A stretch of 64,000 nt of DNA from Haliea sp040221975 (lineage in GTDB: Bacteria > Pseudomonadota > Gammaproteobacteria > Pseudomonadales > Halieaceae): NCBI GenBank assembly GCA_040221975.1, contig JAVJWR010000024.1, positions 1-64,000 of the forward strand, in the 5' to 3' direction. Within the stretch, counting starts at the first letter, position 1; every line of letters starts with the position of its first letter. The position numbers and the translations under genes are program-made. Of the stretch, positions 1 through 9,224 are shown in pieces. The notes below the pieces were generated by a model. The model searched no databases. It saw only the letters and a program-made list of their open reading frames with translations, and was not told the origin of the DNA.

Positions 1-103
1 CGCGCCTGTGCGGGTGCGTAACACGGCGGGGCTCGCGGGCTTGGGGGGCCCCCTTCCCACGCGGCACACCGCTGAGTCGCGCCGGCACCGGCGCTCCCGC
101 AGG

Positions 104-201
104 GCCGCCGCACAAGCGTTGTGGGCTGCGTTGCGCTCACTTGAATTGGCGACGGCCAATCCTGCGCTCGCGCGCCTTGCCCACAACGCTTGTGCGACGG
201 C
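104..201. repeat. Imperfect long inverted repeat upstream of ubiD
   Basis: Two 23-base arms (104-126 and 179-201) are reverse complements with one mismatch. They enclose a second small hairpin, ATTGGC/GCCAAT around GACG, at 145-160. The remaining sequence from 1 to 262 shows no convincing reading frame; it probably lies between an upstream gene outside the window (rho in Pseudomonas, from memory) and ubiD. The layout of long arms around an inner hairpin resembles REP/BIME-type or MITE-like interspersed elements. There is no T-tract after either arm, so a simple terminator is unlikely. Confidence 0.6.
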
Positions 202-262
202 TGAATGTTACCGAATTAGCCGCGCAGCCCACTAGCCCCGCACCCGGAAGCAAGGACAGCCC

Positions 263-1747
263 GTGAACTACAAAGATCTCCGCGAATTCATTGCCGCCCT
301 GGAACAGCGTGGCGAGCTGGTGCGTATCCGCCAGGAAATTGACCCCAATCTGGAAATGACCGAGATCGCCGACCGCACCCTGCGCGCCGGTGGCCCGGCC
401 CTGCTGTTCGAGAATCCGAAAGGCAGCCGGATTCCGGTGCTGGCCAACCTGTTCGGCACCCAGACCCGGGTAGCGCTGGGCATGGGGGCGGAAAATGTCA
501 GCGCGCTGCGCGAGATCGGGGAAGTACTGGCCTACCTGCGCCAGCCCGATCCACCCAAGGGCCTGCGCGACGCCTGGGACAAGGCGCCGCTGCTGAAACA
601 GGTGATGAACATGGGGCCGAAGCTGGTGCGCAACGCGCCCTGCCAGTACCACGCCCACAGTGGTGACGAGGTCGATCTGTACCAGCTGCCGATCCAGACC
701 TGCTGGCCCGGCGACGCCGGACCGCTGGTGACCTGGCCGCTGGTGATCACCCGCGGCCCCAACAAGAGCCGCCAGAACCTCGGCATTTACCGCATGCAAT
801 TGATCGGCCGCAACAAGCTGATCCTGCGCTGGCTGTCGCATCGAGGTGGCGCCCTGGACTACCGCGACTGGCAGCTGCAGAACCCGGGCCAGCGCTATCC
901 GGTGGCCATCGCCCTGGGGGCAGATCCCGCCACCACCCTGGGCGCGGTCACCCCGGTGCCGGACAGCCTGTCGGAATACGCTTTCGCGGGCCTGCTGCGG
1001 GGCAGCAAGACCGAGCTGACCGAGTGCTATACCGAGGGTTGCCGCGAGCACGGCCTGCAGGTGCCGGCCACCGCCGAATTCATCCTCGAAGGCTATCTGG
1101 AGCCCGGGGAAATGGCGGACGAGGGGCCCTTCGGCGACCACACCGGCTACTACAACGAGGTCGAGCGCTTCCCGGTCTTCACGGTGGAAGCGATCACCCA
1201 CCGGGAAGACCCGATCTACCACAGCACCTATACCGGTCGGCCGCCGGATGAGCCGGCCATTCTCGGGCTGGCCCTGAACGAGGTGTTCGTGCCCATCCTG
1301 CAGAAGCAGTTCCCGGAAATCGTCGACTTCTATCTGCCGCCGGAGGGCTGTTCCTATCGTCTCGCCATCGTCACCATGCGCAAGGAGTACCCGGGCCATG
1401 CCAAGCGCGTCATGCTCGGCGTCTGGTCCTTCCTGCGCCAGTTCATGTACACCAAGTTCGTGATTGTGACCGACGCCGACGTCAACGCCCGCGACTGGCA
1501 GGATGTGATCTGGGCCATGACCACCCGCATGGACCCGCAGCGGGACAGCGTGTTCATCGACAATACACCCATTGATTACCTGGACTTCGCCTCACCGGTG
1601 GCCGGGCTGGGGTCCAAGGTGGGCTTCGACGCCACCAACAAGTGGCCCGGGGAAACCAGCCGCGAGTGGGGCACGCCGATCGCCATGAGTGACAGCGTGA
1701 AAACACGGATCGACGCGCTGTGGGACGAGCTGGGAATTACTCTCTGA
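263..1747 (+). CDS. ubiD: 4-hydroxy-3-polyprenylbenzoate decarboxylase UbiD
   Basis: This is the prenylated-FMN-dependent decarboxylase that removes the carboxyl group of polyprenyl-4-hydroxybenzoate in ubiquinone synthesis; its cofactor comes from UbiX, which is not in this window. At 494 residues it is the normal family length. The N-terminus (MNYKDLREFIAALE) and the highly conserved EGPFGDHTGYY block near residues 287-297, which carries active-site acids, identify it, and the NLGIYRMQ block lies near 172-179. The start is GTG at 263, preceded by an AAGGA-type site. The last 11 bases overlap the end of hemY on the other strand. Confidence 0.96.
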   Translation: MNYKDLREFIAALEQRGELVRIRQEIDPNLEMTEIADRTLRAGGPALLFENPKGSRIPVLANLFGTQTRVALGMGAENVSALREIGEVLAYLRQPDPPKGLRDAWDKAPLLKQVMNMGPKLVRNAPCQYHAHSGDEVDLYQLPIQTCWPGDAGPLVTWPLVITRGPNKSRQNLGIYRMQLIGRNKLILRWLSHRGGALDYRDWQLQNPGQRYPVAIALGADPATTLGAVTPVPDSLSEYAFAGLLRGSKTELTECYTEGCREHGLQVPATAEFILEGYLEPGEMADEGPFGDHTGYYNEVERFPVFTVEAITHREDPIYHSTYTGRPPDEPAILGLALNEVFVPILQKQFPEIVDFYLPPEGCSYRLAIVTMRKEYPGHAKRVMLGVWSFLRQFMYTKFVIVTDADVNARDWQDVIWAMTTRMDPQRDSVFIDNTPIDYLDFASPVAGLGSKVGFDATNKWPGETSREWGTPIAMSDSVKTRIDALWDELGITL

Positions 1748-2999
1748 GCGACGCCTGGGCCTGCTGGACGGAGCGCTCGGGCAATGGCAGCTGCGGCAGG
1801 CTTTTTTCCCGCAGCAGCAGCCCCTCGCGAAAACGGGCGGCGCTGGCTTTCTCCTCACCCAGCGCGGCGAGCAGTCGACCCAGCTCGGCACACACCTCCG
1901 GGCTGCGGCGCTGCTTGTAGCTGGCCTCGAAAAAATCCCGGGCCTTGCCCCAGAGCTGATGCCGGCATGCCAGGCGACCGAGACACAGCAGCAGCTGCGG
2001 ATCCCGCGGGTGCGCGGCCAGCCAGGACTCCGCCTGCGCCAGCTGGCGTCCCGGGTTGTCCAGTTCAACGTAGCCGTACAGCCGGGCCAGGTCACTGTCC
2101 CACTCCTGCTTGAGGGCACGCTGGATAGTCCTGTCGGCGCCGGCGTGATCGCCCTCACGAATCAACAGACCCACATATAGCCGCAGCAGGGCCTTGTCCT
2201 GGCGCAGGTTGTTGGGCATGGCCTGCCAGCGCTGGTGCAGGTGCGATGGCCCACCGCTGGCGGCGGCATCCACTGCCACGCTCGCCTGCAGCAGCTGGGT
2301 GTAGACCTGGCGCTCCAGTTGCAGCAGCTCATCCGCCGGCAACACAGTGTGCTTGCGCAGCTCTGGCAGCAGTTTCAGCAACGCCTCCCAATCCTCAAGA
2401 CCAAGGTAGGCCGAGCTCAGCAGTTGCAATACATGCGGGTGCTTGCCGGCATTGCGCCGGGCGCGCTCCAGCGTGGCGACGGCCTGTTCATACTGCTTGC
2501 CGCGCAACTTGAGTTCCGCCTGGGTCAGTTCCACGGCGATTCCGGCCTCGGAATCCGACTGCTCAGCGGCACTGAGGTACTCCCGCATACGATCCTGCTC
2601 ACCCAGCTGGAAACTGGCGCGGGCCGCAATCAGGTAATTCAGCAGCGGCACCTCACTGTGGTCCGCACCGCGCAGCAGCTGGCGCCGCGCCGGCTCCCAG
2701 TTGCCCTCGATAAAGCTGATCAGGCCGCGATGCGTGAGCCGCGCAGCCCGCTGCGTCTTGCGCTGCCCCAGCCAGCCGGCCAGGGATTTCTGGCTGCTGA
2801 ACAATTTGCGCACCAGGGCCACGCTGAGGTACAGGACCAGCGTAAGCAGTACCAGCAGCACGATGCCAACCCAGAGACTGGTTTCTATCGTGTAGTGGCC
2901 GTAGGCGATCAGCACATAGCCCGGATGGTTCTCGATCAGGGCGACAATGCCCACGCCCAGCAGTAGCGCGAGCAGGGCCAGCAACAGAAGTTTGCGCAT
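1737..2999 (-). CDS. hemY: HemY, inner-membrane TPR protein of the haem operon
   Basis: A 420-residue protein with two N-terminal membrane helices (about residues 3-23 and 41-65) followed by a helical, alanine- and leucine-rich TPR region. It is the last gene of the hemC-hemD-hemX-hemY operon and starts 2 bases after the hemX stop. The proteobacterial HemY of this operon is thought to scaffold late haem synthesis; it is not the protoporphyrinogen oxidase that shares the name in Firmicutes. Its 3' end overlaps the 3' end of ubiD by 11 bases. Confidence 0.9.
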   Translation of the reverse strand: MRKLLLLALLALLLGVGIVALIENHPGYVLIAYGHYTIETSLWVGIVLLVLLTLVLYLSVALVRKLFSSQKSLAGWLGQRKTQRAARLTHRGLISFIEGNWEPARRQLLRGADHSEVPLLNYLIAARASFQLGEQDRMREYLSAAEQSDSEAGIAVELTQAELKLRGKQYEQAVATLERARRNAGKHPHVLQLLSSAYLGLEDWEALLKLLPELRKHTVLPADELLQLERQVYTQLLQASVAVDAAASGGPSHLHQRWQAMPNNLRQDKALLRLYVGLLIREGDHAGADRTIQRALKQEWDSDLARLYGYVELDNPGRQLAQAESWLAAHPRDPQLLLCLGRLACRHQLWGKARDFFEASYKQRRSPEVCAELGRLLAALGEEKASAARFREGLLLREKSLPQLPLPERSVQQAQASLRE

Positions 3000-3001
3000 A
3001 C

Positions 3002-4204
3002 CTACTCGCCCCCGCCCCGTTGCAGGCGCTGCTCCATCACCGCATCCAGCTGCAGCAGCGAGCGGGAAATATCCGGAAACTCCACTGCAATCGGCTGCGC
3101 CGCCAGCTCGTCCAGCTCCCGTACGGCTGCTGCCGTAGCTGCGTCATCGGCGAGATAGTACTCCGTGAGCCAGCGCCTGGCCCGCTGCAGACTTGCCTGG
3201 TACAGGGGCTGGTTGCCAGACAACAGGGCTACCTGGGCCTGCTGCAGCAACATCACCAGGTTCTGTCGCAACAGGGCCTCCCACTGGGGATCCACCAGCG
3301 CCTCGAAAGGCATTTCCCGACGCCGCACCGTGACATACCGGGACAAGGTCTGCAGGGCTTGCTCGTAGCCCTGCCGCAGACGCTGTTGCCAGTCGTCGGC
3401 CTCCCCGGCAGTGGGGGCAGCCTCCCGCTCGGGCAGCTCGAAAATCACCAGCCCGGCGACCTGATCCACCAGTGCCGACAGGCGCAGATAGAGCCCCTCG
3501 GTATCAGTCTCCGGCAGGGCGCGCAGGGCGGCAATATCCGCTGCCACGGCGCGCCGCACCGGGTGCAGGGCGACATCCTCCAGCTGGCGCAGGACAGTGT
3601 CTGCGCTCTGCAGCAGGCCACGCGCGGAAGCCGCGTCACCCGCCATCAACAGGCGCTGGTTGGCCAGGCGCAGCAGGTATTCGACCTCTGCCAGCAACCA
3701 GCCGTCCTGGTCACCACCGCTGAGATCCGCCAGCTCGCTGCGCTGCTCGCGCAACTGGGCCTCCAGGGTTTGCAGGCGCCCGACCTGCTCCTGCAGAGCT
3801 TCCCGCTGTTGCTGCACGGTTTGTCGCTGCTCCTGCAGCTGCGGCTGCAGAGCGCCAAACTGCCGCTCCAGCGCCTCCACCTCGGCTCGCACCCCACTGA
3901 CCTCGGCACCGCTGGCCACGCCCGCTGGAGCAGGGGCCGACCGATCGTCCGCTTCCAGCGCCGCCAGCCGCTGCAACAGCTCCGCCTCGCGCTCCTGCGC
4001 CTGCCACAGCAACCAGCCGGCGCCACCACCCAGACCCAATACCAGGAGCAACGCCAGCCAGGCGACTACGGTACCGCCACCTGACCTGACGGAGGAAGCC
4101 GGTAGTTCCGCGTTCACGGTGGGCGCGTGTCTGCCATCGGGCGGATCCGCGGCCCCGGTTTCCTCCTGCTGTGCCGGCAACACCGGATCTTTATCTTCGC
4201 TCAC
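3002..4204 (-). CDS. hemX: HemX, membrane-anchored coiled-coil protein
   Basis: A 400-residue protein with an acidic cytoplasmic N-terminus, one membrane helix at about residues 46-67, then a long Gln/Glu/Leu-rich coiled coil (about 70-160) and a helical C-terminal domain. The family is often labelled uroporphyrinogen-III C-methyltransferase, but no SAM-binding methyltransferase motif is visible here. The likely role is a haem-synthesis accessory or scaffold. The start is GTG at 4204, immediately after the hemD stop, with a GGGAG site upstream inside hemD. Confidence 0.9.
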   Translation of the reverse strand: MSEDKDPVLPAQQEETGAADPPDGRHAPTVNAELPASSVRSGGGTVVAWLALLLVLGLGGGAGWLLWQAQEREAELLQRLAALEADDRSAPAPAGVASGAEVSGVRAEVEALERQFGALQPQLQEQRQTVQQQREALQEQVGRLQTLEAQLREQRSELADLSGGDQDGWLLAEVEYLLRLANQRLLMAGDAASARGLLQSADTVLRQLEDVALHPVRRAVAADIAALRALPETDTEGLYLRLSALVDQVAGLVIFELPEREAAPTAGEADDWQQRLRQGYEQALQTLSRYVTVRRREMPFEALVDPQWEALLRQNLVMLLQQAQVALLSGNQPLYQASLQRARRWLTEYYLADDAATAAAVRELDELAAQPIAVEFPDISRSLLQLDAVMEQRLQRGGGE

Positions 4205-4978
4205 TCACTTGTCTCCCGTGTCCGCGACCCATGCATCCAGGGCACGCAACATGGCCTTGTCAGACGCATTGCCCGCAACCAGGCAATGCCTGAAGCCCGC
4301 GGCCGCCGCGGCCGCTGCAACCCGCCCGGAGGGCAACAACAGGCATATATCCTGTAACTTAGAGCTTTCTTCCGGGCTAAGCAACGCCAACATGTTGGCC
4401 AGACCTTCGCCGCTGCTGATCATGACAAGCCCGATATCCCAACGCGCCACCGCGGCGGCAAATTCTCCGGGCGCCAGGGCAGGTGCCACACGCCGGTAGC
4501 AGGCCAGGGTATCAACCCGCGCACCGCGGTCCACCAGCGCACGCGCCAGTGCCTCGCGTCCGCCCTCACCCTTGACCAGCAACACCCGCTCGCCGCTGCA
4601 GCTCTGCAAGTCCGGCAGGGCCAGCAGACCTTCACTGGTCATGTCGGAGCCCGGGGTCTGCGCGGTCACGCCAAAGGCTGCCAGCGCCCGCGCCGTGCCG
4701 TCGCCGACGGCGTACCAGTTCAGCCCCAGCGGCAGTTGCGGCCAGTGATTCTCGATCACCTCCATGCCAAAGCGCACCGCGTTGGCGCTGATGAAGATGA
4801 TGTGGTGGAATTCGTCCAGGGCCAGCACCCGGGTGCGCTCTGCGGCGGGCAACGCGGCGAGCGGCTCCAGTGCCAGCAGCGGTAGCTGGTGGGCGCACAG
4901 TCCACGCGCACTGATGCCCTCGCAGAGGGCGTCCCCCTGCCCTGCCGGGCGCGTAACGAGTACGCCGCTAGCGGCCAT
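4205..4978 (-). CDS. hemD: Uroporphyrinogen-III synthase
   Basis: HemD cyclises hydroxymethylbilane, inverting ring D, to give uroporphyrinogen III. The product is 257 residues, the usual length. It opens with the family's VLVTRPAGQ block and carries the alternating two-domain pattern (FISANAVRFG near 67-76, VGDGTARAL near 95-103, SSGEGL in the second half). An in-frame extension to 5185 exists but lies inside hemC; the ATG at 4978 overlaps the hemC end by 11 bases and fits the family. Confidence 0.95.
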   Translation of the reverse strand: MAASGVLVTRPAGQGDALCEGISARGLCAHQLPLLALEPLAALPAAERTRVLALDEFHHIIFISANAVRFGMEVIENHWPQLPLGLNWYAVGDGTARALAAFGVTAQTPGSDMTSEGLLALPDLQSCSGERVLLVKGEGGREALARALVDRGARVDTLACYRRVAPALAPGEFAAAVARWDIGLVMISSGEGLANMLALLSPEESSKLQDICLLLPSGRVAAAAAAAGFRHCLVAGNASDKAMLRALDAWVADTGDK

Positions 4979-5900
4979 ACACCTCCGCCAGAACGGCGCC
5001 GGCACCCTGGGCCAGCAGGTCTTCGGCGACCGCAACACCCAGTGTCTCGGCGTCCGCAACTGGCGCCCGGCCCTCGGCGCGCAGCAACAGGCTGCCATCG
5101 GGCTTGCCCACCAGACCGCGCAACCACAGCTCGCTGCCTTCCGCCTCCAGCTCGGCATAGCAGGCGATCGGAACCTCGCAGCCACCCTGCAAGCGCCGAT
5201 TGAGGGCTCGTTCGGCAGTTACCCGCAGGGAGGTAGGTTCATGATGCAGCGCCTGCAGCAGATCCAGCAGCTCACTGTCGTCACTGCGCAGTTCAATGCC
5301 CACCGCACCCTGGCCTCCGGCCGGAAGGGACTCGGCAACGGCCATGCGCTGGCGGATGCGATCCTCCATTTCCAGGCGCAGCAAACCCGCGGTCGCTAGC
5401 ACAATCGCATCGTACTCGCCGTTATCGAGCTTGCGTAGCCGGGTATTGACGTTGCCGCGGAGAAAACGGATTTCCAGGTCCGGGCGGGCCGCCCGCAGCT
5501 GACACTCGCGCCGCAGGCTGGAAGTGCCAACCACGCCGCCAACAGGCAGCGCAGCAACGCTGTCGAAATGGTTGCTGACAAAAGCATCCCGGGGATCCTC
5601 GCGCGCGCAGATCACCCCGAGGCAGAGCCCCCCGGGAAAGGTCATGGGCACATCCTTCATCGAGTGCACCGCGATATCCGCGCTGCCGTCCAGCAGGGCC
5701 GTTTCCAGCTCCTTGACGAACAGGCCCTTGCCGCCCACCTTCGACAGCGGCACATCCAGCAGCTGGTCGCCACGGGAGGTCATGCCCAGCAGCTCTACCT
5801 GCAGGCCGGGGTGCGCCCCCTGCAGGGCGTCGCGAACAAATTCCGCCTGCCACAGGGCAAGCGGGCTCTCTCGGGTAGCGATGGTAATGGTGCGCGGCAT
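4968..5900 (-). CDS. hemC: Porphobilinogen deaminase (hydroxymethylbilane synthase)
   Basis: HemC condenses four porphobilinogen molecules into hydroxymethylbilane. It has 310 residues, close to the 313 of E. coli. The dipyrromethane cofactor cysteine is C241 in the GGCEVPIA block, and the catalytic aspartate is D83 in HSMKDVP. The ATG at 5900 starts the canonical IATRESPLALWQ region, and AAGGA lies upstream. It follows algR by 29 bases, the arrangement known from Pseudomonas. Confidence 0.97.
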   Translation of the reverse strand: MPRTITIATRESPLALWQAEFVRDALQGAHPGLQVELLGMTSRGDQLLDVPLSKVGGKGLFVKELETALLDGSADIAVHSMKDVPMTFPGGLCLGVICAREDPRDAFVSNHFDSVAALPVGGVVGTSSLRRECQLRAARPDLEIRFLRGNVNTRLRKLDNGEYDAIVLATAGLLRLEMEDRIRQRMAVAESLPAGGQGAVGIELRSDDSELLDLLQALHHEPTSLRVTAERALNRRLQGGCEVPIACYAELEAEGSELWLRGLVGKPDGSLLLRAEGRAPVADAETLGVAVAEDLLAQGAGAVLAEVYGR

Positions 5901-5929
5901 CGGCAGCGGTTCCTTGTGTCGAACCGGGA

Positions 5930-6652
5930 TCATAACAGCCGCGACTTGACCTCCGCCAGATGACGGCGGCTGACCTGGGGCCGGGTGTCGACGCCGTCCA
6001 GCTCCACCCACCAGCTGCCATCGGCTTCCCGGCGCAGGCGCTGAACATGAGCGACCGCCACCAGGGCGTTGCGGTGGACCCGCATGAAATCCGCCGCCAG
6101 TTCCCGCTCCAGATCCTTGAGCGCATCCTGCAGCAACAGCTGGCGACCGGGGGCGATGGCGGTCACATATTTCTGTTCGGCGAGGAAGCAGCGCACCTCG
6201 GAGATGGCCAGGGTCTCCACACCACGGTGGCCGCGACTGCTGACCTGGCTGCGCCCCGGCGCATCGTCGCCCGCCAGGGCTGCCAACTGCACCCGGTTCA
6301 CCCGCCCGGCGCTGGCCAGTGCGCGGGCCAGCTCCACCTCCCGCACCGGTTTCAACAAATAGGCGACGGCCTGGTGCTGCAGGGCTTCCAGGGCATACTC
6401 GTCATAAGCTGTGCAGAAAATCACCGCCGGTGGCTGTGGCAGCCGGTCCAGTTCTGCCGCAACCGCGATCCCGTCCATCCCCGGCATGCGGATGTCCAGT
6501 AGCAGCAACGAGGGTTCTTCCCGCGCCAGCACCGCCAGCGCCTCGTCGCCGGAGGCCGCCTCCAGCACCACTGCGTCCGGGCGCAGCTTGCCCAGCAACC
6601 GCCGCAGACGCTCCCGGGCCAGCACCTCGTCATCCACCAGCATGATCTTCAT
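5930..6652 (-). CDS. algR: AlgR-type LytTR response regulator
   Basis: A 240-residue regulator with an N-terminal receiver domain (acidic pocket D7/D8, phosphoacceptor D53 in LLLDIRMPGMDG, conserved K in YLLKPV) and a C-terminal LytTR DNA-binding domain. It is the partner of the adjacent AlgZ-type histidine kinase; their coding regions overlap by ATGA. In Pseudomonas, AlgR controls alginate, twitching and virulence genes; the target set here cannot be read from the sequence. Confidence 0.93.
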   Translation of the reverse strand: MKIMLVDDEVLARERLRRLLGKLRPDAVVLEAASGDEALAVLAREEPSLLLLDIRMPGMDGIAVAAELDRLPQPPAVIFCTAYDEYALEALQHQAVAYLLKPVREVELARALASAGRVNRVQLAALAGDDAPGRSQVSSRGHRGVETLAISEVRCFLAEQKYVTAIAPGRQLLLQDALKDLERELAADFMRVHRNALVAVAHVQRLRREADGSWWVELDGVDTRPQVSRRHLAEVKSRLL

Positions 6653-7710
6653 GCCGGCGGCTCCAGTGGATAGCGCAGCTCGACCCGAAAGCGGCCGCTG
6701 GCCGGCACCCGCTGCAGGCTGGCCCGATCCCCGTAGAGAACCTGCAGGCGCTGCTCGATATTGCTGAGCGCCATCTGTTCACCGCGGCTGACCCCCGGGT
6801 GCTCCGGCACGGGATTTTCCACTACCGCGAGCAGTTGCCGGCCCTGCCGCGCCAGACGCACGCTGACGGTACCACCCGCAGGCAACAGCGACACGCCGTG
6901 ATAGACCGCATTCTCCACCAGCGGCTGCAGCATCAGGCCGGGCATCGGCAGCGCCGACAGGCCCTCTTCAATACACCACTCCAGCTGCAGGCGCTCCCCC
7001 AGGCGCAGCTGCTCGATGCCCAGATAGAGCTCGCACAAGCGCAACTCGGCGGCCACCGTGGCGCCCCGCCCGGACTGGCGCAGGCTGGCCCGAAACAGCT
7101 CGGCCAAATCCTCCACCGCTTCCTCGGCGCGCTCCGGATGGGAGGCAATAAGACTGGCAATGCTGTTCAGCGTGTTGAACAGGAAGTGCGGGCGAATACT
7201 TGCCTGCATGGCATCCAGCCGCGCCTGCAGCTCGGAACGCTCGCGCAGGGTCAGCTGCTGCTGCAGATAGAAATAGCGCAGGGCAATACCCGCCACCAGT
7301 GCCGCCACCAGCAGATTGCGCAGTAACCACCAGCCCTGCTCCACGGCCCCCAGCCACTGGGGGTAGAAGCTGACGACCAGCTGGCTGGACAGCGCCGTAA
7401 CCAACAGCACCAGCACAATGCTGCCCGCGGCGGCGACGGCCAGGCTGCGGCGAGCGAACCAGGCGCGCAGGACGCACAGCAGCGCCGCGCTGGACAACAC
7501 CAGCCACTGCACCAGCAGCGAGCCGGTGGCAAAGACCGTCCAATTGAAGACCGGCAACTGGCTGACCGCCAGGGTATGAATCAGCACCACCAGTTCCGAC
7601 AGCAGTACCAGGAAGAGGACCGAGCGCGGGGCACAAAGATCGGGAATGAAAAACTCGCCAGAAGCTCGCGCACCCATGACCATTGCCTGCTGCTCCACCG
7701 CGTCCTGCAT
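6649..7710 (-). CDS. algZ: AlgZ/FimS-type membrane histidine kinase
   Basis: A 353-residue sensor of the LytS/YehU-like His_kinase family. Four or more membrane helices span about residues 30-145, followed by the phosphorylation block RPHFLFNTLNSIASL with H175 and a C-terminal ATPase with an N-box (LVENAVYHG). I chose the ATG at 7710 because AGGGGG lies nine bases upstream; an in-frame start at 7749 lacks a ribosome site. Divergent from argH. Confidence 0.9.
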   Translation of the reverse strand: MQDAVEQQAMVMGARASGEFFIPDLCAPRSVLFLVLLSELVVLIHTLAVSQLPVFNWTVFATGSLLVQWLVLSSAALLCVLRAWFARRSLAVAAAGSIVLVLLVTALSSQLVVSFYPQWLGAVEQGWWLLRNLLVAALVAGIALRYFYLQQQLTLRERSELQARLDAMQASIRPHFLFNTLNSIASLIASHPERAEEAVEDLAELFRASLRQSGRGATVAAELRLCELYLGIEQLRLGERLQLEWCIEEGLSALPMPGLMLQPLVENAVYHGVSLLPAGGTVSVRLARQGRQLLAVVENPVPEHPGVSRGEQMALSNIEQRLQVLYGDRASLQRVPASGRFRVELRYPLEPPA

Positions 7711-7735
7711 CTGCACGATCCCCCTGCTCCACCAG

Positions 7736-7744
7736 TGATATACT
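7736..7744 (+). promoter_or_regulatory. Extended -10 promoter element for argH
   Basis: TGATATACT at 7736-7744 is an extended -10 (TGnTATACT). It would start transcription near 7751, about 75 bases before the argH ATG. No good -35 is visible, as is usual for extended -10 promoters. It lies in the 116-base gap shared with divergent algZ. Confidence 0.5.
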
Positions 7745-7826
7745 TGCACCCTTGCGCGGCGGGAACAAGCGCCGGCCAGACCGCAATCGCCCGCCTCCGG
7801 GCCCCTGGGACAACAGAAAGGACAGC

Positions 7827-9224
7827 ATGAGCAAGCAAACGGATACCAGCAAACTGTGGGGCGGACGCTTCACCGAAGCCACTGACCAGTTCGTACAGCG
7901 TTTCACCGCCTCGGTCCAATTCGACCAGCGCATGGCGGACGAGGACATTCGCGGCTCCCTGGCGCACGCCGACATGCTCTGTGCCGTTGGCGTACTCAGC
8001 GAGGAGGAGCGACAGCAGATCCACCAGGGGCTGGGGCAGATTCGCGAGGAAATCGCAGGCGGCCAGTTCCAGTGGTCGGTGGAACTGGAAGATGTCCACA
8101 TGAACATCGAGTCGCGGCTGACCCAGTTGATCGGCAACACCGGCAAGAAGCTGCACACTGGCCGCTCCCGCAACGACCAGTGCGCTACCGATATCCGCCT
8201 GCACCTGCGCAGCGCCATAGACCTGATTGCCGCCGAACTGACCCGCCTGCAGCGCGGCACCATTGCGCTCGCCGCCGACAACTGCGACACCATCATGCCC
8301 GGCTTCACCCATTTGCAGACCGCGCAGCCGGTGGTGTTCGGCCACCATCTGCTGGCCTGGAATGAAATGCTGGAGCGCGACCATGGCCGCCTGATGGACT
8401 GCCGGGCCCGGCTCAACCAGTCACCTCTGGGAGCCGCAGCGCTGGCCGGCACCACCTACCCCATTGATCGGGAGATGACCGCCAGGGCGTTGGAATTCGA
8501 CCGCCCCACCGAAAACTCCCTGGATTCCGTGTCCGACCGTGACTTCGCCATTGAATTCTGCGCCTTTGCCGCGCTGCTGATGACCCACCTGTCGCGGATC
8601 TCGGAAGAGCTGGTGCTGTGGACGTCTTCCCAGTTCAACTTCATCGAACTGCCGGACCGCTTCTGCACCGGCTCGTCGATCATGCCGCAGAAAAAGAATC
8701 CCGACGTGCCGGAATTGGTGCGCGGCAAGGTGGGCCGGGTAAACGGCCACCTGGTGTCCCTGCTGACCCTGATGAAGAGCCAGCCGCTGGCCTACAACAA
8801 GGACAACCAGGAGGACAAGGAGCCCCTGTTCGATACCATAGACACCGTGCTCGGCAGCCTCCGGGCCTTTGCCGACATGGTGCCCGCCATCCGCCCGAAG
8901 GTGGAACCGATGCGGGAGGCGGCGCGGCGGGGCTTCTCCACCGCCACTGACCTGGCCGACTACCTGGTGCGCAGGGGCCTGCCCTTCCGCGACGCCCACG
9001 AGGTCGTCGGCAAGGCCGTGGCCCAGGGCGTTGCCACCGGCACCGACCTCGCCGACATGAGCCTGGACACCCTGCAGGCATTCAGCGCCGAGATTGGCGC
9101 CGATGTGTTCGAGGTACTGACACTGGAAGGTTCGGTGGCGGCCCGCAACCACCTGGGCGGCACCGCACCACGACAGGTGACGGCCGCGGCCGCGCGCGCG
9201 CTGGCCAGGCTGGATGCCCGCTAG
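7827..9224 (+). CDS. argH: Argininosuccinate lyase
   Basis: This enzyme splits argininosuccinate into arginine and fumarate, the last arginine-synthesis step. It has 465 residues. Family signatures include LWGGRF at the N-terminus, SRNDQ (the TGRSRNDQ region) and the fumarase/aspartase-superfamily loop GSSIMPQKKNPD. The ATG at 7827 has AAAGGA at 7817-7822. The stop overlaps the stop of the convergent DUF3187 gene by four bases. Confidence 0.97.
   Translation: MSKQTDTSKLWGGRFTEATDQFVQRFTASVQFDQRMADEDIRGSLAHADMLCAVGVLSEEERQQIHQGLGQIREEIAGGQFQWSVELEDVHMNIESRLTQLIGNTGKKLHTGRSRNDQCATDIRLHLRSAIDLIAAELTRLQRGTIALAADNCDTIMPGFTHLQTAQPVVFGHHLLAWNEMLERDHGRLMDCRARLNQSPLGAAALAGTTYPIDREMTARALEFDRPTENSLDSVSDRDFAIEFCAFAALLMTHLSRISEELVLWTSSQFNFIELPDRFCTGSSIMPQKKNPDVPELVRGKVGRVNGHLVSLLTLMKSQPLAYNKDNQEDKEPLFDTIDTVLGSLRAFADMVPAIRPKVEPMREAARRGFSTATDLADYLVRRGLPFRDAHEVVGKAVAQGVATGTDLADMSLDTLQAFSAEIGADVFEVLTLEGSVAARNHLGGTAPRQVTAAAARALARLDAR

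Noticed and set aside
137..1399. 420-codon frame antisense to ubiD
   Set aside because: Low-complexity composition typical of high-GC shadows, no family resemblance, and ubiD is certain.
3002..4204. HemX as uroporphyrinogen-III methyltransferase
   Set aside because: No SAM-binding methyltransferase motif is visible; the protein is a membrane anchor plus coiled coil.
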